Source: a virus. Taken from it: DNA of 64,000 bases. The stretch lies in the IMG/VR virus record IMGVR_UViG_3300028612_002727, positions 1 through 64,000 of that record; one strand, written 5' to 3'. The notes under the pieces were generated by a model. The model saw nothing but the letters and a program-made list of their open reading frames with translations. It was not told the DNA's origin and made no database searches. The translations under genes and the position numbers were made by a program. Below, in pieces: positions 49,837 to 59,061 of the stretch. How positions within the stretch are numbered: position 1 is the stretch's first letter; each line of letters starts with the position of its first letter.

Positions 49837-51624
49837 GTGGCTAACCAATTCCTCTTGGATTTGTATTCGACCGCTGAGGGGCGATATAACCGTGACTCTG
49901 CGGATATGACTCACGGCGAATGGATGTGTGCTAATACGTCCTTGAACAAACGCCCCTTTAGTTTCGACCGATACCCCTTCCAGAAACAAATTGCCGATGA
50001 TATGCACCCTAGTTTGGATTGTATTAAGCCCTCACAGGTTGGCCTAACAGAAATCCAGATACGTAAAGCGCTTGCGATATTGAGCCGAATTCCCAATACG
50101 TCACTTATCTATACGATGCCCAACGAGAGAATGTTTAAACGTATCTCAAAGGCCCGTATTCAACCATTGATAAATTTCGATAAAGCGTTTCGTCAAGAAA
50201 GCGGGGATAAGACCAAGCAATCAATGGACTTAATGCGCGTGGGCACCAGTTTTTTGTATGTGACCGGTTCAGCGGAGGCCGATGCCACGAGTATCAATGC
50301 GGATTTTGTTTTTAACGATGAAATCGATTTAACCGACCCTGCTATGCTCTCGTTGTTTAACTCTCGTCTGCAGGGTTCAGACCATCGTATTAATCAGCGG
50401 TTTAGCACCCCCACTTATGAAGGGGTTGGGGTTGATCGAGGTTACAAGCGAAGTGACCAACATGAATACGTGATTAAGTGCCGGTGCTGCAACCATTACC
50501 AGATACCCGTTTTCAGTCGGGCTTTTGTAGCGGTGGATGGGTTGCCGGATGATTTAGAGAAGTTTGAAGATATCAGCGATGCGTTAATCGATTCGGGCCA
50601 GATTGATATTCTATCGGCCAAAGTCGTGTGTGAGAAATGTCGTAAGCCCTTAAATCTTGCGGACTATGAAAACCGTGAATGGGTAGCGAAATATCCCTCT
50701 CGAGTCTTAAACCGTGGTTATAGAGTCCGAACGTTTTCTACTCACCGATTAGATCCTCAGTATTGTTTTGCGCAGCTCTTAGACTACAAAGCGAACGATA
50801 ATTTAAAAGGCTTTTACAATACGGTAAAGGGAGAACCGTACAATAACGAGGACCAAAAGTTATCCTTAAGCCAGATAAAGATGGTGATGGGAAGTCCTGC
50901 GATACCTAAACCACGGTCAGGGGAACCTCACTTTATAGGAATTGATGTGGGTGTCACATGTCATATCGTTGTTGGTAGTGGCGTAGAACCTAGAAAGATG
51001 CGAATTATTTTAGCCACATCCTGCCATATCGATCAATTAAACGGGCTTGTGAAAAAGCTTGATGAACAATACAACTTTGTTGGGGGTGGGGTAGATAGAT
51101 ATCCTTACACGCCCACCAGTAACGGGCTACGGGAAGGTAGCTTTGGTCGTATTATGCCTGTGCATTATCATGGTAGTAAGGAAGTTGTCGAGGATAAGAA
51201 CGCGTTAGGTGATGTGGATTATATCAAGGTTAATCGAACGGATATGTTAGACCATGTGGCCACAGGTATTAGAAACCTTACGTGGTCTATTGAGGGTTAT
51301 ACCAGCAACAAAGAAAAAATAGAATCGCACCTTCAAGATATGATACGCGAGGAAGTGGAAGAAGCTCAAGCCGTATGGGTGAAGCTTTCAGGGAAAGATC
51401 ACTTTTTTCATGCAATGGCGTATCTTTGTGCCGGTGTCTCTTACAAAATTATTAAAGATGGCCTAGAAGGTTGGACCAACGTGAATACTGATATATCAGG
51501 CGTCACTCAAGGGGGCGGCGGGGTCCTTTTAGGCAACACGGAAATGGATATTTTTGGCACAACCAATTTAATCGGGTATTCTGGGGCGAATGCGCGAGAT
51601 AAGATAATTCGCCGACATAAATAA
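49837..51624 (+). CDS. Phage terminase large subunit (GpA-type)
   Basis: A 595-residue DNA packaging motor and nuclease. The ATPase part has PFQKQIADDM, a KPSQVGLTE P-loop-like segment (~65), YTMPNERM, and NADFVFNDEIDL as Walker B (~160). CRCC and CEKC pairs (~215, ~270) may form a zinc site. The nuclease part has FIGIDVGV (~365), GGGVDRYPYT (~415) and the HFFHAMAYLC block (~522). I chose the GTG with GAGG six bases before it. A box-like TTGACGATAATTG lies at 49816 but lacks ATG; an in-frame TTG there would add seven residues. Confidence 0.88.
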   Translation: MANQFLLDLYSTAEGRYNRDSADMTHGEWMCANTSLNKRPFSFDRYPFQKQIADDMHPSLDCIKPSQVGLTEIQIRKALAILSRIPNTSLIYTMPNERMFKRISKARIQPLINFDKAFRQESGDKTKQSMDLMRVGTSFLYVTGSAEADATSINADFVFNDEIDLTDPAMLSLFNSRLQGSDHRINQRFSTPTYEGVGVDRGYKRSDQHEYVIKCRCCNHYQIPVFSRAFVAVDGLPDDLEKFEDISDALIDSGQIDILSAKVVCEKCRKPLNLADYENREWVAKYPSRVLNRGYRVRTFSTHRLDPQYCFAQLLDYKANDNLKGFYNTVKGEPYNNEDQKLSLSQIKMVMGSPAIPKPRSGEPHFIGIDVGVTCHIVVGSGVEPRKMRIILATSCHIDQLNGLVKKLDEQYNFVGGGVDRYPYTPTSNGLREGSFGRIMPVHYHGSKEVVEDKNALGDVDYIKVNRTDMLDHVATGIRNLTWSIEGYTSNKEKIESHLQDMIREEVEEAQAVWVKLSGKDHFFHAMAYLCAGVSYKIIKDGLEGWTNVNTDISGVTQGGGGVLLGNTEMDIFGTTNLIGYSGANARDKIIRRHK

Positions 51625-51639
51625 TTTGGGAAATCGACG

Positions 51640-53100
51640 ATGGCCGAAACAATTTTAAATAAGTTGAAAGTAATAGTACCTAATCGGTTTAAGCCGAAGG
51701 GGAATACTCAAACGGCGACATATAACGCCGAAAACAACACCGAAGTCCTATCGCTCCCAGATTATCGAGAACACCTAGAGGACCTTATTTCTACGCGGAC
51801 GGAAAAAACGTCGCAAGAATTAGTGTTGAATTTGGTTAAGTCAGACCCCGATGCCTCGGCGGCGCTAGGCGCGTATCTTACCACCGCGGGGAGCTCTACC
51901 CCTTATCTTATCGTCCGTGACCCCGATGGCGCTATTGACCGTGACGGGGCTAAAATCGTGAATGAATTAATCGAGGCCTTGGAAACGCGTCGAGATTATT
52001 CAAAAGGTTATATACGTAAAAAGACGCTCCGAGAACTTGCCGAAGAATTCCGCTATATGTTGTTGGCCCGTGGGGGTATTGGGTGTGAAACGGTGTTTGG
52101 CGACCAGTTAGAATTAACCGAACTTAGGCAAGTTGATATGGGGAGTATCCGCTGGCAAGAGAAAGAGCCTGGGAAGATGATACCTTGGCAAGATCAAGGG
52201 GGTGGTGACCCGATAAAAATGGATATCCCAACATTCTTCATTGCATGGTACCGGAAACCGCCTACGGAAGCTTACGGCCATAGCCCCTTTATCAGTGCGA
52301 TTAATACCATGGCAGCACGACAACAGGTGATTAACGACTTATACCGTATCATGCAGGTAACAGGCTTTCCTCGTATTACCATTAAGGTTTTAGAAGAAGT
52401 CCTTGTTAGAAATGCCCCCGCGGATGCGCGAGCGGATATTAGTAAGATGCGTCAGTATATCTCGCAGAGCCGACAAAGTATTGCCACTCAGTTCGCATCA
52501 ATTCGCCCAGACCAACCAATAGCCCACACGGACAGTTCTGAAATTGGTATGCTGAATGAAAAGAACCCCGCCACAGGACTCAAGATACAAGAAGTTATCG
52601 ACACGTTGAACGCGCAGAATCAAGCGGGATTAAAAACTATGGCCACGGTATTAGGTCGCGGGGAATCTGGGGTTAATACGGCAACGGTTGAAGCGAACCT
52701 GTTTGCGAAGAATGCTGACAGCTTAAATGAGCCTATCGGTGAAATACTCGGAAGTATGCTAACCATGGCCTTACGGCTACAAGGGTCAGAAAGTCGAGTT
52801 ATCGTTCGCTACCCGAATATCGATTTGCGTTCGGAACTAGAGCTCGAAGCGCAATTAAATCTAAAAGCGAACCGGTTAAGAGTCGATTTAAGTGACGGGT
52901 TAATTACCGACGACGACTATCATATTGCAATGTACCGACGTATTCGACCGGATGCGGTACCAGAGTTAACGGGTACCGGTTTTGCGAATATAAAAATGGA
53001 CGTAGATGAGGAAAAAGTTTCCCCGAATTCTGACCCCGCAGGTCGCTCCGTAAGTAGAGCCTCAGATAAGAGCAGCAAGTCTAAAGCAAACCAGAGTTAA
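51640..53100 (+). CDS. Portal protein
   Basis: 486 residues. The gene follows terminase by 15 bases behind the start box GGAAATCGACGATG. Portal features are a helical core with APADARADISKMRQYISQSRQS, a Gln/Ala-rich stem (IDTLNAQNQAGLKTMATVLGRGESG, split by turns) and ELEAQLNLKANRLRVDLSDGLITDDDY near the end. The order terminase-portal-protease-capsid supports the call. It would form the dodecameric DNA entry channel. A disordered Ser/Lys tail ends the protein. Confidence 0.85.
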   Translation: MAETILNKLKVIVPNRFKPKGNTQTATYNAENNTEVLSLPDYREHLEDLISTRTEKTSQELVLNLVKSDPDASAALGAYLTTAGSSTPYLIVRDPDGAIDRDGAKIVNELIEALETRRDYSKGYIRKKTLRELAEEFRYMLLARGGIGCETVFGDQLELTELRQVDMGSIRWQEKEPGKMIPWQDQGGGDPIKMDIPTFFIAWYRKPPTEAYGHSPFISAINTMAARQQVINDLYRIMQVTGFPRITIKVLEEVLVRNAPADARADISKMRQYISQSRQSIATQFASIRPDQPIAHTDSSEIGMLNEKNPATGLKIQEVIDTLNAQNQAGLKTMATVLGRGESGVNTATVEANLFAKNADSLNEPIGEILGSMLTMALRLQGSESRVIVRYPNIDLRSELELEAQLNLKANRLRVDLSDGLITDDDYHIAMYRRIRPDAVPELTGTGFANIKMDVDEEKVSPNSDPAGRSVSRASDKSSKSKANQS

Positions 53101-53175
53101 GGTTAATTTTTAATCGGACTTGGCAACGTGATTAAAAAGTCCTAATATAATCGAAAATATGGATGGAAATCGACG

Positions 53176-54345
53176 ATGGCTAAACGGCTAACTCTCACCG
53201 AGCGTATCAAAGCGCTAATCACCGAAGCAGCGGGTGATGAAATAGACTTTTCTCAAATTGCAGCGTATGAATCCGTTGCGGCTTCCACTCGCCCGATTAA
53301 CCAACCCCATACAGCTTACCATGGCGCAATAATGACAGAAGGATTTCTGTCTCAGATGGCCACCGCCTACAAAGAAGAAAGTGTTCCTATTCAGGTAATG
53401 CACAACGGCCAGATGCTTCCGGTAGGTAAAGTATTTGCCGCTGAGACGTTTTCTGCCGACGAGGGGCATACCGACTTAAACGTATTATTCTATGTCGATG
53501 CTAATAGTCAGTATGCGCGGGATATTGATCTCGCTATTCTTGATGAAGTTTCCATCGGCGCGGCTTCCACCCACGCTTATTGTTCCGAGTGTAGTTTCGA
53601 CTACATGGAAGAAGGTAACGAAATGAGTTTTTGGTACCGTGAATGTGACAACGGACACCAAATAGGTAAAGACGGGGTTCATTTACGTCTTACGGAATTA
53701 CGCGCATGGAAAGAATTATCGCTGGTCAATAAAGGGGCCAGCAATAAACCGAAGATACTTGGCTCTGCCAAGCAACGTTTGGGCAAAGACGCATATAACC
53801 AGCTTGCCGCTTCACATAGTAACCCCGAAGCGGTTCAGTTTAGTTATTTGGCTTGCTCACCTACTCAAAGTGAAACAACAGGTGAAACTATGGATTTATC
53901 AGCACTAAGTAATCAAGTTTCTACGTTGTCCGCAGCTAATGGCAAGCTGGAATTAAAACTGGAAACGGCTGAATCGGCGTTAGAAGCGTCTCAGACGGAA
54001 GTTGCCAAGCTCAAAGGACAAATAGAAACTTTAGAAGCACAAGTCGAAGCCGGTTCAGACTCGAAGTTAAAAACTGAGCTTACGGAAGCGAAAACAAGCC
54101 TTGAGGCCGCGAAAAAAATCGTTGGTTGTTTTGACGAACAACTTAAGGTTGCCGCAGTGGCCGCAGGGTTGGAATTCTCTGAGGATGCTACGGCGGACGA
54201 GAAAATAGAGCTTTTGAAAAAGGCTCAAATTAAACTGGCAGCTATTCCTCGCGGTGGCGTCTCTCAAGGTGCTGGCGCACCGGAAGACGACAATATTCGT
54301 GTTGTATCTGCCGCGCATAACAGTGCGTTTGTTTCTAATCGATAA
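53176..54345 (+). CDS. Prohead protease fused to scaffold, with zinc-ribbon insert
   Basis: 389 residues. Residues ~1-200 resemble phage capsid maturation proteases, with VMHNG (~75, candidate His) and VSIGAAST / ELSLVNKGASNKPKI (~125 and ~177) as Ser candidates. CSECSFDY and CDNGH (~137-158) insert a possible four-ligand zinc ribbon. Residues ~240-340 are coiled coil (LETAESALEASQTEVAKLKGQIETLEAQVE), typical of scaffold. The DNA has an in-frame ATG at 53890 behind AGGTGAAAC, which could start a scaffold-only product. The box precedes the main start. Confidence 0.75.
   Translation: MAKRLTLTERIKALITEAAGDEIDFSQIAAYESVAASTRPINQPHTAYHGAIMTEGFLSQMATAYKEESVPIQVMHNGQMLPVGKVFAAETFSADEGHTDLNVLFYVDANSQYARDIDLAILDEVSIGAASTHAYCSECSFDYMEEGNEMSFWYRECDNGHQIGKDGVHLRLTELRAWKELSLVNKGASNKPKILGSAKQRLGKDAYNQLAASHSNPEAVQFSYLACSPTQSETTGETMDLSALSNQVSTLSAANGKLELKLETAESALEASQTEVAKLKGQIETLEAQVEAGSDSKLKTELTEAKTSLEAAKKIVGCFDEQLKVAAVAAGLEFSEDATADEKIELLKKAQIKLAAIPRGGVSQGAGAPEDDNIRVVSAAHNSAFVSNR
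53890..54345 (+). CDS. Nested scaffold protein (internal start)
   Basis: In-frame ATG at codon 239 of the protease-scaffold gene; AGGTGA stands six bases before it. It would give a 151-residue coiled-coil scaffold alone, as lambda does with C and Nu3. The internal ribosome site is moderate, so this is a prediction. Confidence 0.45.
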   Translation: MDLSALSNQVSTLSAANGKLELKLETAESALEASQTEVAKLKGQIETLEAQVEAGSDSKLKTELTEAKTSLEAAKKIVGCFDEQLKVAAVAAGLEFSEDATADEKIELLKKAQIKLAAIPRGGVSQGAGAPEDDNIRVVSAAHNSAFVSNR

Positions 54346-54356
54346 GGGGAAAAGTC

Positions 54357-54749
54357 ATGCAAATTGGCCAATTACAACATAAGGGTATCCGTACTGAATC
54401 CGCGGCAGCATCATTCTATCTGGATACGAGTATTACAGGGTATTCCGACATTGGTAAACCCGTGAGTATTACGGATGATTTTACCGTAGGCTTTGGTGCC
54501 GACGGTGCTGAAATTATAGGTTACCTCGAGTCTTATGAAGATCGTATTACCGAGACTGTAAAGATGGGGGGGGTTAATTGGCATATGTGCGCGGAGTTCA
54601 CGTACACCGGAACAGACCCCACAGCAGGTTCCCATGTGGTTGCGGATGGCGCGGGTAACGTAAAACTTGCGGGAGCTGGCGCAGGTTTAAATACTCTTGT
54701 GTGTGCTGTAGACACCACGAACAAAGTGGTTTCAATAATTTTCCGTTAA
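54357..54749 (+). CDS. Capsid decoration protein candidate
   Basis: 130 residues, beta-rich and glycine-rich (FTVGFGADGAEIIGYLES; GAGNVKLAGAGAGLNTLVCAVD). The position between protease-scaffold and major capsid genes and its size fit a head-decorating (capsid cement) protein. SD GGGGAAA precedes the ATG. No membrane or signal segment. Confidence 0.65.
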   Translation: MQIGQLQHKGIRTESAAASFYLDTSITGYSDIGKPVSITDDFTVGFGADGAEIIGYLESYEDRITETVKMGGVNWHMCAEFTYTGTDPTAGSHVVADGAGNVKLAGAGAGLNTLVCAVDTTNKVVSIIFR

Positions 54750-54800
54750 GTCGGGAATGATTGAACCAACTCTTTAGAATTTACAATTTGGAGATCGACG

Positions 54801-56012
54801 ATGCAGGCACAAAACCTAAGTCAGATTAAACGCGCCCCTTTAGCGGTAGTACTAAATGGAATTGACAGCGACGACCAAGAAGTCTCTCGCCGTGCAGGGG
54901 TAAGGCTAGTTCAAGAAGCCAAAAAGTACGGCATCAATGTCCGTGATTACTTAAACCTTTCGGTTGATGTACACGCGTCTAACGATGAGAAAGCTGGTAA
55001 GCATTTCCGTCTAGGTAACGGTCAATATATGACTGGCTATCAAGCGGCTATTGTGGACCTTAACCTCCCGTTTAAAAACGCGTTTGAAGAAGGTATCACC
55101 CTCCAAGCCGCGGCGGATACTTTTAGTGCTCGCCCTGGGTCCCGAGCGCTATTCCCCGAAGTTATCGACGATATGCTTCAATGGAATAGTCGCCAAGATA
55201 TGTTTGAGTCTACGGCCCCGATGGTTGCCCAAACCCGAACTATTTCAGGTACCGAACTTATCACTACGGCTATTTTTGACGACCAAGGCGAGTTGAATAC
55301 GTCGCCTCTAGCAGAATTAGCCAACATTCCGATGCAGACTATCACCAGCTCTGATAAATCCGTCCGATTCTTCAAGCATGGTTCAGGTATTCGTACTTCG
55401 TATGAATTTGAGCGTCGTGTCAGCCTTGATATCTTAACCCCTTATGCGGCTCGTATTGCGCGTAATAAAGAAATCAGCAAAGTGAAAATGGCGACCAACC
55501 TGTTAATTAACGGGGATGGTGTACATGGTGCTGCCGAGGTTGTTGCCGCGTCAGATTATAAGAACTGGGACGTAACAGGGGGTAAATCGCTTAAAGACAA
55601 CTATGTTGCTTTAGCCGATTTCTTTGCTCGTCGTGCGCGTAAAGGTACCCCTGTAGACATTATCGTGGGCAACTACGATATGTGGCTAGAAATGTTCTTA
55701 ATGTTCTTGCCAACGCAACCTAACGGTAAGTCAACGGCGGAAGTCCTACAAGAAAGAGGTGGCCCTAAGGTTGCCTTGATGATGGATTTCCTTAACGGCG
55801 TGAACTTCCATATTTCGAGCTCTGCGCCAACCGGAAAACTTATCTGCTATTCAAAAGCGGATACGTTAGAAGAATTGATCGAAGCAGGGTCGGTTCTGTC
55901 TGAGTCTGAAACCGCGATTAAGAACCAGTCAATTACTTACGTGAAAACTGAAAACTCCGGTTATCGCCTCGTTTACGGCGACACACGTGTCGTTTTCGAC
56001 ACCCTGGCATAA
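54801..56012 (+). CDS. Major capsid protein
   Basis: 403 residues. The position after protease/scaffold and decoration genes, the 44-kDa size, the strong start box (GGAGATCGACGATG) and a terminator directly after the gene fit the major head protein. DMLQWNSRQDMFESTAPMVAQ and the VNFHISSSAPTGKLICYSKAD region suggest the HK97-type or related fold, but I cannot name a subfamily. The N-terminal ~120 residues may be a delta-like segment or part of the shell. Confidence 0.82.
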   Translation: MQAQNLSQIKRAPLAVVLNGIDSDDQEVSRRAGVRLVQEAKKYGINVRDYLNLSVDVHASNDEKAGKHFRLGNGQYMTGYQAAIVDLNLPFKNAFEEGITLQAAADTFSARPGSRALFPEVIDDMLQWNSRQDMFESTAPMVAQTRTISGTELITTAIFDDQGELNTSPLAELANIPMQTITSSDKSVRFFKHGSGIRTSYEFERRVSLDILTPYAARIARNKEISKVKMATNLLINGDGVHGAAEVVAASDYKNWDVTGGKSLKDNYVALADFFARRARKGTPVDIIVGNYDMWLEMFLMFLPTQPNGKSTAEVLQERGGPKVALMMDFLNGVNFHISSSAPTGKLICYSKADTLEELIEAGSVLSESETAIKNQSITYVKTENSGYRLVYGDTRVVFDTLA

Positions 56013-56020
56013 CCAACGAT

Positions 56021-56042
56021 GGCGCCCTTCGGGGCGCTTTTT
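56021..56042 (+). terminator. Rho-independent terminator after the capsid gene
   Basis: A GGCGCCC / GGGGCGC hairpin followed by a five-T run directly after the capsid stop. It probably lowers readthrough so that capsid mRNA is most abundant. Confidence 0.85.
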
Positions 56043-56053
56043 AGGAGACTAGA

Positions 56054-56506
56054 ATGAAAAATATACTCGTAGAAACCACGGGCGCCTTTATGCTGATGAC
56101 ACGTTTTGGGGAAGTGAGCGCATTTCGCCCTAGTGTGATAAAGCATTCTCAAGAGATAAACCAGTTTGTTTCTCAAGACCAAATCAAGGTTTTGCACAAG
56201 GAGCTCCCTGAGAATGCGGACGATGCAGGGTTTTATTCCTTTTATAAAGCCCATGATAAGGACTGGGAAGCGGCCCTAGAGAACTATATCCATTCGTTAG
56301 AAGGTACTGGCGAAGATAGTTTGGACTATGCCACTAAGGACGGTGCTACTAAGGACGATGCCACTAAGGACGGTGCTACTAAGGACGATGCTACTAAGGA
56401 CGGTGCTACTAAGGACGATGCCACCAAGGACGGTGCCACCAAGGACGGTGCTACTAAGCCAACCACTAGGAAAACTGGGACTCAAGCCACTAAAGCTCAG
56501 TCTTAA
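56054..56506 (+). CDS. Hypothetical late protein with ATKDG/ATKDD repeats
   Basis: 150 residues. The N-terminal ~90 residues are folded (FMLMTRFGEVSAFRPSVIKHSQEINQFV), and the C-terminal part is a run of ATKDG/ATKDD repeats ending in a basic tail. SD TAGGAGA precedes the ATG. The position after the capsid gene suggests a structural or head-completion role. Confidence 0.6.
   Translation: MKNILVETTGAFMLMTRFGEVSAFRPSVIKHSQEINQFVSQDQIKVLHKELPENADDAGFYSFYKAHDKDWEAALENYIHSLEGTGEDSLDYATKDGATKDDATKDGATKDDATKDGATKDDATKDGATKDGATKPTTRKTGTQATKAQS
56330..56458. repeat. 15-bp in-frame tandem repeat (ATKDG/ATKDD)
   Basis: Eight full units GCYACTAAGGACGRT and a partial ninth, with only silent or D/G changes between them. 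Confidence 0.95.
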
Positions 56507-56515
56507 GGTGTAACC

Positions 56516-57202
56516 ATGATAACAGTCTCAAATAATGATCCTTTACCGCTGTCTGAGTTTCAAATAGGGGATTACATTTTTACGCCGGACTTTGGGACTG
56601 TAGATATTCGCATCACGGATAGTAAGGGTGTAGTAGTTCATGAAACGAGTGTGTCCTTCGATGCTGATTTTAGCATCCCTCAAGACCTCCTGACAGTCAG
56701 CGGCAGTGAGGTTTTGAGTTTTTTTAAGCTTACCGTAAAGTTTAGTAGTGAAAATAGATTACGTATTCTCACAGATATTATTCGTGTTTATACGGAGATA
56801 CTTATTACCGTACAACCCTCACAGGTTAGGACGTTGTTAGGGTTATTCTCAGAAGAACTTCCTGATGAAGAAATAGATTTTATTGGCTCCTACAGTGAGT
56901 TGGTAGAAGATATTGGTGAAACGTTCTTAGAAGACACCAGCGCAAGAATAAATAAATTAATACTATTGCATGAAGCTATGCGTCACGCCGTATCCCTCGA
57001 GTTAAAAACGTTGAAGTCTAACGAGCTAGACGACACGAAGAAATCACGTCTCTCGAGCATCAACATCCCCGCATTGCAGAAAAAAATAGAATCTCAATAT
57101 TGGGCCCATAAGCTAACGTTTGAGGGTGTAGACCCGCTACCAGAAGAAAACCTTATTGAGTTCATTACTCGAACAGACCCGTTCACGGGTGAAGACTCAT
57201 GA
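56516..57202 (+). CDS. Head-tail connector candidate
   Basis: 228 residues with an N-terminal beta domain (SEFQIGDYIFTPDFGTVDIRIT) and a helical C-terminal half (ELVEDIGETFLEDTSARINKLILLHEAM). It lies between capsid and tail genes, as connectors do, and overlaps the next gene (ATGA). No family recognised. Confidence 0.5.
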   Translation: MITVSNNDPLPLSEFQIGDYIFTPDFGTVDIRITDSKGVVVHETSVSFDADFSIPQDLLTVSGSEVLSFFKLTVKFSSENRLRILTDIIRVYTEILITVQPSQVRTLLGLFSEELPDEEIDFIGSYSELVEDIGETFLEDTSARINKLILLHEAMRHAVSLELKTLKSNELDDTKKSRLSSINIPALQKKIESQYWAHKLTFEGVDPLPEENLIEFITRTDPFTGEDS

Positions 57203-57682
57203 ATATCTTTACCAAGTATCGTTGTGGCAATCGAGTGGTGGAAGCGAAAGCGACTTCTCCTTCTGATAAACTTTACACTTTGGTCCCCACCCGAGCACTC
57301 ATTCATATCCCCAAGCGTTACGGTTTAAAGGGGGGGGGATGTAATAAGCAAACCCGAGGGACGTTCTTGGTTGCTGGCCGAGCATCATAGCTATGGCCAT
57401 AATGATGTTTTTGTGGGTTTAGCCATAAATTATAGTGTTAAGGTTGTTTATTCAATACGTTTAAAACATCCAGTGACCGGTCTGGAGACAAATGGTTTTT
57501 CTCCAAAAGCTAAGACCTACGACTGTGTTAAAGAAGTTCAAACTCCCGAAGAAGTGAAAGGGTTAACAGTAAGTAAAGAAGTTTATTACTTTGCGGCCCC
57601 CATCCCAAAAGATTGCAAAATAGACGGTAAGCCAGTATTAAAAGTAATTTTTTCCTCCGGCATCTATCGCGTTGAGGTGTAA
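57199..57682 (+). CDS. Connector/tail-completion protein split by a G9 frameshift
   Basis: Two frames make one protein. Frame 1 gives MNIFTKYRCGNRVVEAKATS through RYGLK; it meets a run of nine G (57330-57338), then reads a non-sense tail ending at 57390. In frame 2 past the run the sequence continues GDVISKPEGRSWLLAEHHSYGHND and runs to 57682 with a coherent protein. With eight G the product would be a continuous 160 residues. The in-frame ATG at 57371 would give only a 103-residue fragment. Either a sequencing error, phase variation or slippage. Confidence 0.6.
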
Positions 57683-57684
57683 TC

Positions 57685-58602
57685 ATGTCGGTTACGGCGG
57701 ATTTTCAAGCCCAGTTCGAAGCCCTTGTTACAGGATTAACCGAAGGGGAAACGGCCTTTGTTCGAAGTGAAATAGAGACTGCAACAGTCGAATTCTTAAA
57801 GAATGTCTTTACCTCCCTCGCCGGAGTGTTAAATAGTATGTCGAAAACCGCCAAGGTAATTCAATACCCTCCGAATGCCTTTGGGTATGGTGGTAAAAGT
57901 TCACCTATTAGCCCACGGTGGCAGATTAGGAAAAACAAGGATTTTAATAAACCCCCCTTAACCGATGAGCCCTATCTGTTTCGATGGCAGAATGAGATTG
58001 ATGGTCCTAGAAAAGAAACCTCGTTGGTGAATTTACTTACCCGCTTGGGGGGAGATGATGATGTAGGCGCGGAACTTTACACGGGTTTAGGTGGCTTGAC
58101 ACTATCACCCATTGCGTCGGGCGCTAAGTCCTTAAAGTCGGGGCTTAGAGTTTCAGGATGGACGGGAAAAGCTTACAACCCTAAGACCAAAGAATATGTC
58201 TCATGGAAAGATGCCGTAGACCCTGCGGTAAATCATTACCTTCGGCAAGGAGCTTTACAGGCCAAGAACGGGGTGAAAATACGTACGGATAACCGTGTAA
58301 CGGTTGAGGGTCGAAGCGGCTGGATATCGATACAAAGGGCCGTAGTTGAAGGTTTAGTAAGTGCGGGGATCTCGGTTTCCTATCTTGCCAAACTTAATAC
58401 TTTTACAGGGGCTAATTCCACCTATGACGATTTAGCGGATTTGATGGGAGAATTAGGCATACTTACCGAAAAAGAAAATTTTAAGATTGGTTTCCTTCAC
58501 AAATATAACCACGCGATATTGTTACCATATTTCGGTGGGTTGCTGGCCGGAACGGGTAAAGATTCGCTTACCGGTTATCTACAACGAGAGGGTGTCCTTT
58601 AA
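57685..58602 (+). CDS. Late structural protein of unknown function
   Basis: 305 residues in the connector-to-tail region. It has a helical start, a RWQIRKNKDFNKPPL segment, SGWTGKAYNPKTKEYVSWKDAV and a glycine-rich end (LLPYFGGLLAGTGKD). The order suggests neck, tail completion or minor tail protein. No family recognised. It directly follows the split gene by three bases. Confidence 0.5.
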   Translation: MSVTADFQAQFEALVTGLTEGETAFVRSEIETATVEFLKNVFTSLAGVLNSMSKTAKVIQYPPNAFGYGGKSSPISPRWQIRKNKDFNKPPLTDEPYLFRWQNEIDGPRKETSLVNLLTRLGGDDDVGAELYTGLGGLTLSPIASGAKSLKSGLRVSGWTGKAYNPKTKEYVSWKDAVDPAVNHYLRQGALQAKNGVKIRTDNRVTVEGRSGWISIQRAVVEGLVSAGISVSYLAKLNTFTGANSTYDDLADLMGELGILTEKENFKIGFLHKYNHAILLPYFGGLLAGTGKDSLTGYLQREGVL

Positions 58603-59061
58603 ATGGCCCAATATATAAATATACAAAGCTCAGTACTGCGATTTTGCAAAGATAGTGCGGGTATTTTGAAAACACTTACAGGGAGTAATTTCGAGAGCTT
58701 AAACCTTGACGCGTTTTCTAACGAGGATGATTTACCCGACGGTGATCTTATTGGGATAGAGAACTTGGCAATGCAATCAGCGTCGGATTCCTCACCTTTG
58801 GACTCGTTATCCGCATCCGTAACCCTAAGTACAGTTTCGGACATAAACAATATGCGCTTAAGTAAAGCCATAGATTATATCTATGAATGCTTAAGACCCA
58901 CAAAATCCTTTATTCTTTATGATGAATCAACCGCCGCTAGGCTGGGCCAAATTACGTGTGTAAGAATGACCCAGATACTACCAGTACAGGACGGGAAGAA
59001 TGGAAGGGTGTTTCAATCAGTTATTTTTCAAGCGTCCGCGCTGGATGAGTCACAAAACTGA
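58603..59061 (+). CDS. Tail-terminator-like late protein
   Basis: 152 residues, mixed helix and beta (FESLNLDAFSNEDDLPDGDL; FILYDESTAARLGQITCVRM). It lies immediately upstream of the tail tube gene, where tail terminator proteins occur, and its ATG directly follows the previous stop. Function inferred from order only. Confidence 0.45.
   Translation: MAQYINIQSSVLRFCKDSAGILKTLTGSNFESLNLDAFSNEDDLPDGDLIGIENLAMQSASDSSPLDSLSASVTLSTVSDINNMRLSKAIDYIYECLRPTKSFILYDESTAARLGQITCVRMTQILPVQDGKNGRVFQSVIFQASALDESQN

Noticed and set aside
50000-56000. Minus-strand frames inside the late genes
   Set aside because: They are shadows of terminase, portal, protease and capsid genes with no start boxes or ribosome sites.
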